Shown piece by piece: positions 25,435 to 34,570 of a DNA stretch of 62,912 bases. The DNA comes from Dysgonomonas sp. ZJ279. Its GTDB lineage: Bacteria; Bacteroidota; Bacteroidia; Bacteroidales; Dysgonomonadaceae. The translations under genes were made by a program, and so were the position numbers. The notes beneath the pieces were generated by a model. The model saw nothing but the letters and a program-made list of their open reading frames with translations. It was not told the DNA's origin and did not search any database. The stretch spans positions 1 through 62,912 of the forward strand of contig NZ_JAAKEL010000019.1 in the NCBI RefSeq assembly GCF_011039205.1, written 5' to 3'. The stretch's first letter is position 1, and each line of letters begins with the position of its first letter.

Positions 25435-26376
25435 TTAAATATCCACAACAAATTTCTTCAAATCTGGATTTAATAATTCTTTAGGCACAGATTCTTTCAC
25501 TTCCGAAATAATTATATCAAGTACGCGCTCGCGCAAAAATTCGCGACGGGTAATAAGACTGATCTCACGAACAGGATTCATCCCTTTTAATGGACGAATA
25601 TTCTTCTTTTGTTTTTCAGACAGTTCTTCAATCGCCATTTCGGGTATTATAGTCAATCCACTATTGTTGTCGACAATGTTTACCAAAGTCCCGATACTTC
25701 CAGCCTCATACGAAAACAAAGAATGAGAACTCTTACGTTTTCGAGTGTTGCAAATACGTAATATCTGACTACGGAAACAATGAACCTCTTCGAGTAACCA
25801 AAGACGATTAACATTCAAATCATCCTCTTCCAATTCTTTCTTGGCATATAGTGAAGTCTCGCGAGGAGATACATATGCATAGAATCGTTCATAGTAAATC
25901 GGATGCTCGCTAATCTTATCATTTTTCAAAGGTGTGGCCAATATAGCGCCATCAAGTGCACCATTCAATAGCTTATCTATTATCTGCCCTGTCGTAGTTT
26001 CTTCTATCACAAGTACTATATCGAAACCATTCTTGTCATGAATCTGCATTAATTTTGGCAAAAGGTAAGGAGCAATCGTCGGGATTATACCCAACTTGAA
26101 TATCCCTTGCACAACACCTTTTTCTTCCTGAATAATTTCTCTTATTTGTTTAACCTGCGAAACGATAACACGTGCCTGATTGATAATCTGCGTACCAATA
26201 ACAGTCGGTTGAACAGGTAGCTGGCTACGGTCGAATATTTTCACCCCCAACTCATCCTCAAGCTTCTGAATCATCATACTCAGGGTAGGTTGAGTCACAA
26301 AAGACGCTTCAGCAGCCTTAGCGAAATGCCGATGATTATCTACGGCGATAATATATTCCAACTGTTGTATATTCAT
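25435..26376 (-). CDS. oxyR: OxyR peroxide-sensing LysR regulator
   Basis: The 313-residue regulator has an N-terminal LysR HTH (residues 1-60: LEYIIAVDNHRHFAKAAEAS, then TQPTLSMMIQKLEDELGVKI). In the sensor domain, Cys200 and Cys209 (VHCFRSQILRIC) have the same spacing of nine as the redox pair Cys199/Cys208 of E. coli OxyR, so a disulfide switch is expected. It activates catalase, Dps and peroxidase genes. It is 20 bases from the YggS-like gene. Confidence 0.9.
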   Translation of the reverse strand: MNIQQLEYIIAVDNHRHFAKAAEASFVTQPTLSMMIQKLEDELGVKIFDRSQLPVQPTVIGTQIINQARVIVSQVKQIREIIQEEKGVVQGIFKLGIIPTIAPYLLPKLMQIHDKNGFDIVLVIEETTTGQIIDKLLNGALDGAILATPLKNDKISEHPIYYERFYAYVSPRETSLYAKKELEEDDLNVNRLWLLEEVHCFRSQILRICNTRKRKSSHSLFSYEAGSIGTLVNIVDNNSGLTIIPEMAIEELSEKQKKNIRPLKGMNPVREISLITRREFLRERVLDIIISEVKESVPKELLNPDLKKFVVDI

Positions 26377-26396
26377 AATCTATTTTGTATTTTGCA

Positions 26397-27065
26397 TTAA
26401 TACTCCCGATTTCCGAAAATGGACGAACCTATGCGCACCATAGTTGATCCCTCTTCTACAGCAATTTTATAATCACCTGACATTCCCATCGATATTTCGG
26501 AGAACGAATCATCCTCTGAAAAATAGTTAGCCTTCAGTTCATCAAAGAAAGATTTTAGGTTTTTAAACTCCTTTCGTATCAGAGTTTCGTCTTCAGTATT
26601 AGTAGCCATTGCCATCAAACCACCAATATAAGCATATTTGTGCTTCTTCCACTCGCCTTGCTCCATAAATTGCCGACAATCGTTGAAAGAAAAACCATAT
26701 TTACTATCCTCCTTTGCAATATGCACTTCTAGCAGACAGCATATAGGCTTCTCAAATACTGCAGCCTGCTTTTCTATTTCGGCGAATAGCTTCCAGCTAT
26801 CTACACTGTGTATTGTATGAGTGTATGGAATTATAGCTTTTACTTTATTTGTCTGTAAATGGCCTATGAAGTGCCACTCTATATCATCGGGTAGTTGCTG
26901 ATGCTTCTCACTCAGTTCTTGCATTCGGCTTTCGCCGAAAATACGATGCCCGGTATCATAAGCTTCGCGGACAGTATCTGCCGTGTGAAATTTAGATACA
27001 GCAACAAGCTTTACATTCGCCGGTAAGTCTTTTTTTATTTTTATTATATTTTCAGCAACACTCAT
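26397..27065 (-). CDS. YggS/PLPBP family pyridoxal-phosphate homeostasis protein
   Basis: The 222-residue single-domain TIM barrel has the PLP lysine in LVAVSKFHTADTV (Lys25 region), FGESRMQEL, WHFIGHLQTNKVK and the end SMGMSGDYKIAVEEGSTMVR that binds the phosphate. It buffers cellular PLP and binds it without known catalysis. It is between the DUF4494 gene and oxyR and probably shares a transcript with them. Confidence 0.9.
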   Translation of the reverse strand: MSVAENIIKIKKDLPANVKLVAVSKFHTADTVREAYDTGHRIFGESRMQELSEKHQQLPDDIEWHFIGHLQTNKVKAIIPYTHTIHSVDSWKLFAEIEKQAAVFEKPICCLLEVHIAKEDSKYGFSFNDCRQFMEQGEWKKHKYAYIGGLMAMATNTEDETLIRKEFKNLKSFFDELKANYFSEDDSFSEISMGMSGDYKIAVEEGSTMVRIGSSIFGNREY

Positions 27066-27081
27066 CTACCAAATACTAAAC

Positions 27082-27537
27082 TTAAGTCAATATAATTTTC
27101 CTCTTGGCATCTTCCGAATATGGAAAAACATCCATTATCAATGTTTCGGCTAATGATCCAATAGTATAATCGGCCATCGTTCCCTCCATACCTTTTTCAA
27201 CTACTCGAAGAGCTTCCTTAAGGTCAGAAGCCTGAGCCAACATTTGCACTGCTGTTTTCTTTTCTGATCCGCTTTTTTCATCCAGTGTGATAAAGAAAAC
27301 TTTAGCTTTAAAAAAGCGGTCTCCGTTATCATTAAAAAACAACTCTGATAGCTTTGCTCTTTTTATATCTGCTATTGTAAATTCGCCTGTGATATATGGT
27401 CTTATTTCTTCTGTAATGCGAGCTTCTGCTTCAGTGAAAGATAAAGCATCAACCAAATAAGGTTCTGTTACTTTCTTTTGCATTCCATTTTCGAGCATTT
27501 TTTCGTAACTCACCTTACATTCAAACCAATTGTGCAT
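27082..27537 (-). CDS. DUF4494 family protein
   Basis: The 151-residue protein matches the DUF4494 pattern common in Bacteroidota: start MHNWFECKVSYEKMLENGMQ, KVTEPYLVDALSFTEAEARI, then KVFFITLDEKSGSEKKTAVQ. No signal or membrane segment. The function is unknown; conserved linkage with the YggS gene is common in the order. Confidence 0.8.
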   Translation of the reverse strand: MHNWFECKVSYEKMLENGMQKKVTEPYLVDALSFTEAEARITEEIRPYITGEFTIADIKRAKLSELFFNDNGDRFFKAKVFFITLDEKSGSEKKTAVQMLAQASDLKEALRVVEKGMEGTMADYTIGSLAETLIMDVFPYSEDAKRKIILT

Positions 27538-27646
27538 ATAAACTTAATTAAAATCGTGATTATTTATAATTTCTTGTACAAACTTAATAAATAAACGTGA
27601 TATAACATTTGTTTTATTTATTAAAAGAGCTTTATTTCTCAAAATA

Positions 27647-27681
27647 AAAAGGGTCTGCAATATTGTATTGCAGACCCTTTT
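27647..27681. terminator. terminator between sigma factor and DUF4494 genes
   Basis: A 16-base stem: 27647-27662 pairs with 27666-27681, closing on a three-base loop, with A-run before and T-run after, so it can work on both strands. It ends the sigma factor gene on the minus strand. Confidence 0.9.
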
Positions 27682-27699
27682 GCGAACTTATATCGGAAG

Positions 27700-28236
27700 T
27701 TAGTCTTTATCTTGATATCTGTAATCTTTCAACAATTCTTGCAGTCTTTTTCTTGCAAAGAAAATACGGCTTTTTACTGTACCGATAGGTAAAACAAGAT
27801 TTTGAGCAATCTCTTCATATTTATACCCTGAAACATGCATTGTAAAAGGCACCTTGTACTCGTCAGAGAAACTATTGATCACTTTTGTAATCTCAGCCAC
27901 TGTATAAGCACCATCAGGAGTATCAAAGCCTGAATCCTGAGGCATATTCAAATGGTACAGGTTTTCGGTTTGGTCTATCATTGTTTGGCTACGAACCACA
28001 CGACGATAGTTATTCACAAATATATTGTGCATAATAGTAAACACCCAACCTTTGAAATTTACGTTTTCATAATATTTCTCTTTATTATCCAGCGCTCTTA
28101 GTGTTGTTTCTTGTAGCAAATCTTTTGCTTCCTCTCTGTTAGATGTAAGAGTTAATGCAAAATTCATCATATTGTTTTGAAGATCGACTAATTTATCTTC
28201 AAACTCTTTATTATTTTTGTGATTAGTTGTGTTCAT
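27700..28236 (-). CDS. ECF-type RNA polymerase sigma factor
   Basis: A sigma-70 region 2 (LTSNREEAKDLLQETTLRAL, FKGWVFTIMHNIFVNNYRR) and a region 4 (FTMHVSGYKYEEIAQNLVLP, GTVKSRIFFARKRLQELL) are present. The frame extends to 28278, but the ATG at 28236 gives MNTTNHKNNKEFEDK and is preferred. The sigma factor is in the family widely found next to core genes in Bacteroidales, without an adjacent anti-sigma factor here. Its regulon cannot be read from the sequence. Confidence 0.88.
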   Translation of the reverse strand: MNTTNHKNNKEFEDKLVDLQNNMMNFALTLTSNREEAKDLLQETTLRALDNKEKYYENVNFKGWVFTIMHNIFVNNYRRVVRSQTMIDQTENLYHLNMPQDSGFDTPDGAYTVAEITKVINSFSDEYKVPFTMHVSGYKYEEIAQNLVLPIGTVKSRIFFARKRLQELLKDYRYQDKD

Positions 28237-28278
28237 AATTTCAGTATTTAGCGTGATAAATAATCCATTAGTTTTCAA

Positions 28279-28629
28279 GTCATAAGAATCTTTATTTCTT
28301 ATTAATTATAAAGCAAATGTAACGAGTTTTTTTAGTTAAAATGAAATAAATATAGTTTTTTTAAGAAACAATTGTCAAAACAACTAATAGCTACAAATTA
28401 ATGTATTGATTAATAGATATTTAACACATGCAGAAAACATGTTAAATATGACATAAAAAAAATCTATCAGCCAAAATAAGCCTATTTTTAACAATTTAAG
28501 CCCTCAATAATTTATTCATTTTAAGAACATTAAGGATCTAACAAGACAATATGACACGTCCGATCTGTCTGGCATCTTATTTGCTTTAATAGAATCAAAA
28601 TAATATAACTAATAACTTAAAATATCATT
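28279..28629. promoter_or_regulatory. divergent promoter region of the sigma factor and htpG genes
   Basis: 351 bases without a gene, very AT-rich. A TTATTTG stretch near 28580 resembles the -7 box but lacks the two-base spacer of the TAnnTTTG consensus. No RNA element or repeat seen. Confidence 0.35.
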
Positions 28630-30519
28630 ATGGAACAAAAAGGCAAAATTGGGGTTACAACCGATAATATTTTCCCCATCATAAAGAAATTCTTGTATAG
28701 CGATCACGAAATATTTCTTCGTGAATTAGTATCGAATGCAGTAGATGCTACACAAAAGCTAAAAACATACTCTTCTTTGGGCGAATTCAAAGGAGAACTT
28801 GGAGATATCACTGTACGTGTAAGCATTGATAAAGAGAAAGGTACACTCACTATATCGGATAAAGGTATAGGAATGAATGCCGAAGAAATTGAAAAATATA
28901 TCAATCAGATAGCTTTCTCTTCTGCAAATGAGTTTCTCGATAAATATAAAAATGACGCGAATTCTATCATCGGACACTTCGGGTTAGGTTTCTATTCTTC
29001 ATTTATGGTATCACAAAAGGTAGAAATCGTTACTAAATCATTCAGGGAAGATTCTCAGGCTGTTAAATGGAGCTGCGACGGTTCTCCCGAATATACATTG
29101 GAGAATGTAGAAAAAGCTGAAAGAGGTACCGACATTATCTTATATATAGATGATGAGAACAAGAACTTTCTTGAAGAAGGTGAAATCAGTCGTTTATTAA
29201 AGAAATATTGTCACTTCTTACCTATACCTGTTGCTTTTGGTAAAAAGACTGAATGGAAAGATGGCAAATCGGTAGAAACCGAAGAAGACAATATAATCAA
29301 TGACACGAATCCAATTTGGACACGTAAACCTGCAGACCTGAAAGACGAAGATTATAAAAAATTCTATCAGGATCTATACCCGATGTCTGACGAACCGATG
29401 TTCTGGATTCACCTGAATGTCGATTATCCGTTCAAACTGACAGGTATCTTATATTTTCCTCAAATAAAGAGCAATGTAGATCTCAACAAAAATAAGATAC
29501 AATTATACAGCAATCAGGTATTCGTAACCGATTCGGTAGAAGGAATCGTTCCTGAGTTCTTAACACTGATGCATGGTGTTATCGATTCTCCGGATATTCC
29601 GTTGAATGTATCCCGTTCATATCTGCAAAGCGATCAGAATGTGAAAAAGATATCTAATCACATCACAAAGAAGGTAGCTGACAGATTAGAGGAAATATTC
29701 AAAAACGATCGCACCCAATTTGAAGCAAAATGGGATAGCTTGAAAGTATTTATCGAATATGGCATGCTGACTGACGAGAAATTCTACGATCGTGCTCAAA
29801 AATTCTGTCTACTAAAAAATACAGATGGAAAAGCATTTACGTTCGAAGAATATAAGACACTTATATCTGCCGATCAAACAGATAAAGAAGGCAATCTGAT
29901 ATATTTGTATGCAAGCAATAAAGATGAGCAATATACCTATATTAACAATGCTACTGAAAAGGGATATGATGTAATTTTATTCGATGGTCAGCTAGATGTG
30001 CACATGGCAGGACTGCTCGAACAAAAATTCGAGAAAAGCCGCTTCGTCCGTGTAGACAGCGATACTGTTGACAATCTTATCGTAAAGGAAGACGCAGTAG
30101 AGGTTAATCTCACCGATAAACAAAAAGAAGAATTGAGCGAAACATTCACTTCTCAACTTCCTAAAATTGAGAAAACAGAGTTTACAATCGATTATAAAGC
30201 ATTAGGTGAAAAAGCGCAGCCAATACAAATCACTCAAAACGAGTTTATGCGTCGTATGAGAGAGATGTCTGCTATGCAAACCGGAATGTCGTTCTATGGT
30301 GAAATGCCCAATAATTATAATTTGGTACTGAACACCGAACATCCACTGATCAAAAAGGTAATGGCAGATATAGAGGGCAAAGAAAAAGATGCTGTAACAG
30401 CTTATGCAGCTGAAAGCAAAACTGTACGTCAGCTTATCGATTTGGCTCTATTGTCGAATGGCATGTTGAAAGGTGAGGCTCTGAACAATTTCATCAAGAG
30501 AAGCACTGATATGATATAA
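28630..30519 (+). CDS. htpG: HtpG (Hsp90) chaperone
   Basis: The 629-residue chaperone has the GHKL ATPase N-terminus: FLRELVSNAVDATQKL, the DKGIGM nucleotide loop, AFSSANEFLDKYK, GHFGLGFYSSFMV. A middle domain with KLTGILYFPQ and the catalytic-arginine stretch PLNVSRSYLQSDQNVK follows, then a dimerisation end. Length is near normal for bacteria (624 in E. coli). It refolds client proteins in the cytosol. A strong terminator follows. Confidence 0.97.
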   Translation: MEQKGKIGVTTDNIFPIIKKFLYSDHEIFLRELVSNAVDATQKLKTYSSLGEFKGELGDITVRVSIDKEKGTLTISDKGIGMNAEEIEKYINQIAFSSANEFLDKYKNDANSIIGHFGLGFYSSFMVSQKVEIVTKSFREDSQAVKWSCDGSPEYTLENVEKAERGTDIILYIDDENKNFLEEGEISRLLKKYCHFLPIPVAFGKKTEWKDGKSVETEEDNIINDTNPIWTRKPADLKDEDYKKFYQDLYPMSDEPMFWIHLNVDYPFKLTGILYFPQIKSNVDLNKNKIQLYSNQVFVTDSVEGIVPEFLTLMHGVIDSPDIPLNVSRSYLQSDQNVKKISNHITKKVADRLEEIFKNDRTQFEAKWDSLKVFIEYGMLTDEKFYDRAQKFCLLKNTDGKAFTFEEYKTLISADQTDKEGNLIYLYASNKDEQYTYINNATEKGYDVILFDGQLDVHMAGLLEQKFEKSRFVRVDSDTVDNLIVKEDAVEVNLTDKQKEELSETFTSQLPKIEKTEFTIDYKALGEKAQPIQITQNEFMRRMREMSAMQTGMSFYGEMPNNYNLVLNTEHPLIKKVMADIEGKEKDAVTAYAAESKTVRQLIDLALLSNGMLKGEALNNFIKRSTDMI

Positions 30520-30561
30520 ATAAATTAAGTAAAGCAATGAGTCCGAAGAGGGCTTAAATTA

Positions 30562-30593
30562 AGAGAGGCTGTCCCACCACGGACAGCCTCTCT
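30562..30593. terminator. bidirectional terminator between htpG and the btuG-like gene
   Basis: A perfect 13-base GC-rich stem: 30562-30574 pairs with 30581-30593, six-base loop, CTTTT follows. The two genes converge here, so one hairpin can serve both. Confidence 0.9.
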
Positions 30594-30622
30594 CTTTTAC
30601 CTATACACAAATAAAACAAGCG

Positions 30623-32026
30623 TCAATTTCTGACATCTATTCTTATATCTTTTTCTACGATCTTGCCATTTGAATTTGCTTGTAGTTTAATAACCATCTT
30701 TCCGGTCTTAGCCGAAGATTTCAGGGTCAGCATATTTTTTTGCAATTCATATTGAGCAATATCACCCTCAGCAGACGAAGTAAGCAGACTCTTAATTATA
30801 GATGATGATGCATTATCAGCATCCACAATTACTTCATTCAGATCAATAGTCTTTTCTTCGTTAGGCTTCAACACGATTTGATTAGTCAATATAGCAGGAG
30901 CGTTTACGTCTTTAAAGAATGGCATAGCCGGAAACCAATAGTAATCGGTATTATCTGCACCTCCTTTTACGTTTATCGTTTTACTCAATGCTCCTTGAGG
31001 TGTCAATAACTGTACTACATTTATATCATTACCCCATACACCTGTTGTCATTGACAAAACTATATTGTCGGTTAAAGGATCTACTCTTAATCCTGCACCA
31101 TAAAAAAGAAGCTGGTCACCATTATCATGCTTACCCAGCGTATAAAATGCTGAATTAAGCGATTTACTATTTATATCATATTTAGCAACTTTATTCCCAT
31201 CTTTCCAATACAAAACATTTTGTTGAGTACTGGCACAAAAACTCCCTACATTCCAAGAATATTCGATATGGGTATCTGAAAACGAAACTTCTGTCGTTGC
31301 TTCAAATGTATATGGATTTATCTTAATCAGTTTACTGGTAGCACCAGCCCAAATATTTCCGTCCTTGCTTTGTGCAACTGAATTTATTGTATTGTCTTTT
31401 ATAACTTTATCCACTTTATCGGTTGAAGTATCTATAACATAAATACCTTCCGAGATAACAGCTGCAAATACATATTTACCTGCAAGACACATATTAACAA
31501 CTTCGCCGGAAATACCAGCAATAGTTGTACCTACTTTCAACTGCTCAATATCAAAGAGGCTAATTCCGCTATTTGTAGATATATAACCTTTCTTACTATT
31601 CACACCTACAAAAGAACGTGCTGCATTTTCGCCTCCCGCAATATTTTCAATAGCCACCTTCTTTTTCAATGTTTTGGCATCTGCTACTACGAGCCTATTT
31701 CCGCCAAATGATACTATATAAACATTATCACCATAAATTGTTGCAAATTGCCCTGTTTTACCTAGAGTCTCTCCCGAATTTGCAGCAGCATACGCGCGAT
31801 AAGATATAGCTCCGTCATTATTGAAGAAACTTAAACTGGCATTATCTGTAGTAAAATTACCCTCATTCAAAATATAAAAACCATCGGCAGCCATAGTAGC
31901 CGGAGCTTTATCATTTTCTATTACAACCGTTTCATCAGAATTTGTTACATCGTCGTCATCAGAACATGATGCGAATGTAAAAGTCAAAGCAAAAAATGCC
32001 ACTAAACCTAAGTACTTTCTTTTCAT
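30623..32026 (-). CDS. btuG: BtuG-like surface cobalamin-binding beta-propeller lipoprotein
   Basis: The 467-residue protein has a lipoprotein signal (MKRKYLGLVAFFALTFTFAS, then C) and the acidic SDDDDVT export signal. The body (about 50-370) is a YncE/DUF5074-like beta-propeller: GFYILNEGNFTTDNASLSFF, GDNVYIVSFGGNRLVVADAK, VIDTSTDKVDKVIKDN, VAQSKDGNIWAGATSKLIKI. The last 80 residues are an Ig-like domain. In Bacteroides thetaiotaomicron BtuG2 has this fold, binds vitamin B12 with very high affinity and covers BtuB. The cobalamin riboswitch directly upstream is strong support. No btuB is adjacent. Confidence 0.85.
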   Translation of the reverse strand: MKRKYLGLVAFFALTFTFASCSDDDDVTNSDETVVIENDKAPATMAADGFYILNEGNFTTDNASLSFFNNDGAISYRAYAAANSGETLGKTGQFATIYGDNVYIVSFGGNRLVVADAKTLKKKVAIENIAGGENAARSFVGVNSKKGYISTNSGISLFDIEQLKVGTTIAGISGEVVNMCLAGKYVFAAVISEGIYVIDTSTDKVDKVIKDNTINSVAQSKDGNIWAGATSKLIKINPYTFEATTEVSFSDTHIEYSWNVGSFCASTQQNVLYWKDGNKVAKYDINSKSLNSAFYTLGKHDNGDQLLFYGAGLRVDPLTDNIVLSMTTGVWGNDINVVQLLTPQGALSKTINVKGGADNTDYYWFPAMPFFKDVNAPAILTNQIVLKPNEEKTIDLNEVIVDADNASSSIIKSLLTSSAEGDIAQYELQKNMLTLKSSAKTGKMVIKLQANSNGKIVEKDIRIDVRN

Positions 32027-32184
32027 TATAATTATCAGTTTATTTAGTATAATACTAATCCAGACTAAAGTTGAATAGTCTTAACAGAAGAAATGAAATG
32101 ATAATCAAAATGTATAAATACAAACGTGCAACCATGTGCATTTGATCTCAAGACTTTATTCCTCGAAAGTCTGAATATTTATTT

Positions 32185-32400
32185 TGTCTGGCAGGTCTCC
32201 TGACTTGTTCTCATTTTGAACGGCCTTCCCATCATATCAGTTGTCAGTCATCAGTTATCAACTAAATTGTTGTTTACTGTTCACTGCTCACTGTTTCTAA
32301 CAGTGGCGAGGGTAATGTCAAAATGTTGTTCGTTAGAACTTACAGTAGCGGGTCTGTTCAGGATTTTCACCTGATTCCCTTTTAATCAGATAATCCGAAA
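32185..32400 (-). ncRNA. cobalamin riboswitch
   Basis: On the minus strand the conserved blocks occur in order: GGGAATCAGGTGAAAATCC, ACCCGCTACTG, GCCACTG, GGGAAGGC and AGTCAGGAGACCTGCC (end near 32189). These match the AdoCbl/MeCbl riboswitch core. It lies 160 bases before the btuG-like start, so cobalamin should reduce expression. The peripheral arm between GCCACTG and GGGAAGGC is unusually long and made of short CAGT/CACTG-like repeats (32240-32300). Confidence 0.93.
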
Positions 32401-32426
32401 TGAATTATCCAAACCAAATACGTTTA

Positions 32427-32434
32427 CAAAAATA
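32427..32434 (-). promoter_or_regulatory. promoter -7 box of the btuG riboswitch transcript
   Basis: TATTTTTG on the minus strand fits TAnnTTTG; a TTG lies 19 bases further upstream. Transcription would start near 32420, just ahead of the riboswitch core. Confidence 0.55.
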
Positions 32435-32490
32435 TATATTATTTAAGAGATAACAAGTAAATGTGCAAAATATTTACAATCTTCAATATA

Positions 32491-33561
32491 TTATACAATC
32501 TGTTTAATTAAATTTTCCATCTTCTCAATGGCACTTTCCCAACTAAAACGTTGAATGTAATTATTACCCCTATGCGCCAATGAGATGCGCTCTTCATTAT
32601 TATCGATCAAATAACAAATTCTTTCAGCCATCTGCTCTGCATTTTTCACCTCAACAAGTAAAGCCGTTTCTCCATCAATAGCAAATTCACGATGTCCGGC
32701 TATATCGGTACAAATTAATGCGCATCCACAGAATAAAGCTTCGGCAGGTGTAAGTGGGAAACCTTCGGTAAAACTATTAGAAAGAAATATCGCATTACGA
32801 TTATATATATCGCAAAGATTATCTGGCGCACGATAAAACTTGATCCAGTCGGGCAAACCTTCCGGCTGAGGGCACACACCGAATAGATCGGCTTGCAACT
32901 CAGGATATCTTTCTTTCACAAGCATTAATGCTTTCAGACCATATTCAGACCCTTTTATTTCTTGTATAGAATAGGTCATCGCAACTGTTGCAAGCGTTCG
33001 CTCTTCTATTTTATCTTTTACAAAAAACTCTTTATTATTGACAGCATTATATATTAATGCAACAGGCTTAGATGTATGCTGCTCTACAATCTCTTTAAGG
33101 TAAGAGGCTACAACAACATTTGTTGTATCAGGCATATCGTACGAAGCATATAATAGGTCTTCGTGCCCTGTCCAGTTTTCAAAACCTTGAATAAGATTTA
33201 TCTTTTTACCTTTCGCCGCACCTAGCTTACCCATTTCTAAGACAGTAGACCACCATGTAGCAATTACAACATCTGCATCTACTACATATCTGTCATCTAC
33301 TTGGGGAACATAAGACATCGTAATAGACGGATCGAAATTAAACCACCTATCATTACGAAAGCCTTCTACCTTAGACAAAATATAACGAGCTACATAGGGC
33401 AAACGATATTCCATATACTGTGTACGGATAGGATATGTAAGATGAACCGAATATCCTTTCTTTGCTAATCGGTTGGCATATTCATACATTACCCGAAATC
33501 CACCTGCCGGACGGCGAGGTTTGAACGGTAGAATAAAATTTATCTTAGTCGGTTTATTCAC
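32491..33561 (-). CDS. GT4-type glycosyltransferase
   Basis: The 356-residue protein has a GT-B fold of family 4: N-terminal FKPRRPAGGFRVMYEYANRL and the C-terminal donor site SNSFTEGFPLTPAEALFCGC with ALICTDIAGHREFA. The EGFPLTPAEAL motif holds the E-x7-E-like nucleotide-sugar contacts. No signal peptide or membrane helix. Sugar and acceptor cannot be told; not part of a larger polysaccharide cluster here. 12 bases from the PhzF-like gene. Confidence 0.85.
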   Translation of the reverse strand: MNKPTKINFILPFKPRRPAGGFRVMYEYANRLAKKGYSVHLTYPIRTQYMEYRLPYVARYILSKVEGFRNDRWFNFDPSITMSYVPQVDDRYVVDADVVIATWWSTVLEMGKLGAAKGKKINLIQGFENWTGHEDLLYASYDMPDTTNVVVASYLKEIVEQHTSKPVALIYNAVNNKEFFVKDKIEERTLATVAMTYSIQEIKGSEYGLKALMLVKERYPELQADLFGVCPQPEGLPDWIKFYRAPDNLCDIYNRNAIFLSNSFTEGFPLTPAEALFCGCALICTDIAGHREFAIDGETALLVEVKNAEQMAERICYLIDNNEERISLAHRGNNYIQRFSWESAIEKMENLIKQIV

Positions 33562-33573
33562 TACGTATTTATT

Positions 33574-34467
33574 TTACTTATCACTCGTATTAAGAAAATA
33601 AGTTCCTTCTATTTTCATAGAAGCACTGCCTCCAAAAAGAACTTTTCCTTCACTCATTTTTAATTTAACTACATTATAAGCGTTTTTCTCTCCGTTTTGT
33701 TCAATAGAAATAGGTTCTCTGTTCCATAGATTATGCTTAAGCATATAGTAACCCATAGCAGAATTGCCCGATCCTGTGGCTACATCTTCCAGATAACCGA
33801 ATTTAGGAGCAAACACACGAGTTCTTATCTTATTATTCTCATTAGTTACATCTGTAGTAAAAACAAGTATAATATCAATCTCATTTGTTATACAGAAAGC
33901 TTTCAATGTTTCTTCATCTGGATTTAAGGCTAATATGTTATCCAGATTGCTAATCGGTACTATAAGAGTTCTTAAGCCGGCATTAATAAAATTGATAGGA
34001 TACTGCTTGTTCAGTACATCTTTTGCAACGCCTAAATTCTCGGAGATTTCTTCTGCTGCAACTGTCACCGATAAATACTCGGGGTTTGGAGCTGTTATGA
34101 AAACTGCATCTAAAGATTGAAGCTCGTTATAAACTACTAAACTGCCTTTCTTTGTATTTATTTTTATTTCGGGTAGTTGTTTGAGCTGTTCATCCGTTTT
34201 TAGTAAATGGTACATACACGCAATTGTACCATGTCCACAAAAATCGACTTCGCATTCCGACGAGTAATATCTCAAATTACACGAAGAGCTATCAACCATA
34301 GCACAGTAAATAACTTCGGACACAAAGCCTTTATGCTCCTTGGCTATATTCTGCATATCAGATTCAGATAAAATCTGATCCTTTTCAAGATATATGCATG
34401 CAGCAGGATTCCCATTAGACTCTCCGGCAATAAAAGCATCTATTTTTAGATATCTAAGTTTTTCCAT
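33574..34467 (-). CDS. PhzF family isomerase-like protein
   Basis: The 297-residue protein has the two-lobe PhzF fold: start LRYLKIDAFIAGESNGNPAA, the catalytic-Glu-like AKEHKGFVSEVIYC, CEVDFCGHGTIACMYHLL, then FAPKFGYLEDVATGSGNSAM. PhzF proteins isomerise acidic metabolites; most have unknown substrates, as here. It may be transcribed with the glycosyltransferase downstream. Confidence 0.87.
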   Translation of the reverse strand: MEKLRYLKIDAFIAGESNGNPAACIYLEKDQILSESDMQNIAKEHKGFVSEVIYCAMVDSSSCNLRYYSSECEVDFCGHGTIACMYHLLKTDEQLKQLPEIKINTKKGSLVVYNELQSLDAVFITAPNPEYLSVTVAAEEISENLGVAKDVLNKQYPINFINAGLRTLIVPISNLDNILALNPDEETLKAFCITNEIDIILVFTTDVTNENNKIRTRVFAPKFGYLEDVATGSGNSAMGYYMLKHNLWNREPISIEQNGEKNAYNVVKLKMSEGKVLFGGSASMKIEGTYFLNTSDK

Positions 34468-34570
34468 CTCATTGTTTTCAAGCTATGCGCAGATATTTTC
34501 GTATAAAAGAAAAAGCAAATATAATTCATATTAATTATATCTGCTTTTTATCGATAGAAAGTTTATATAT

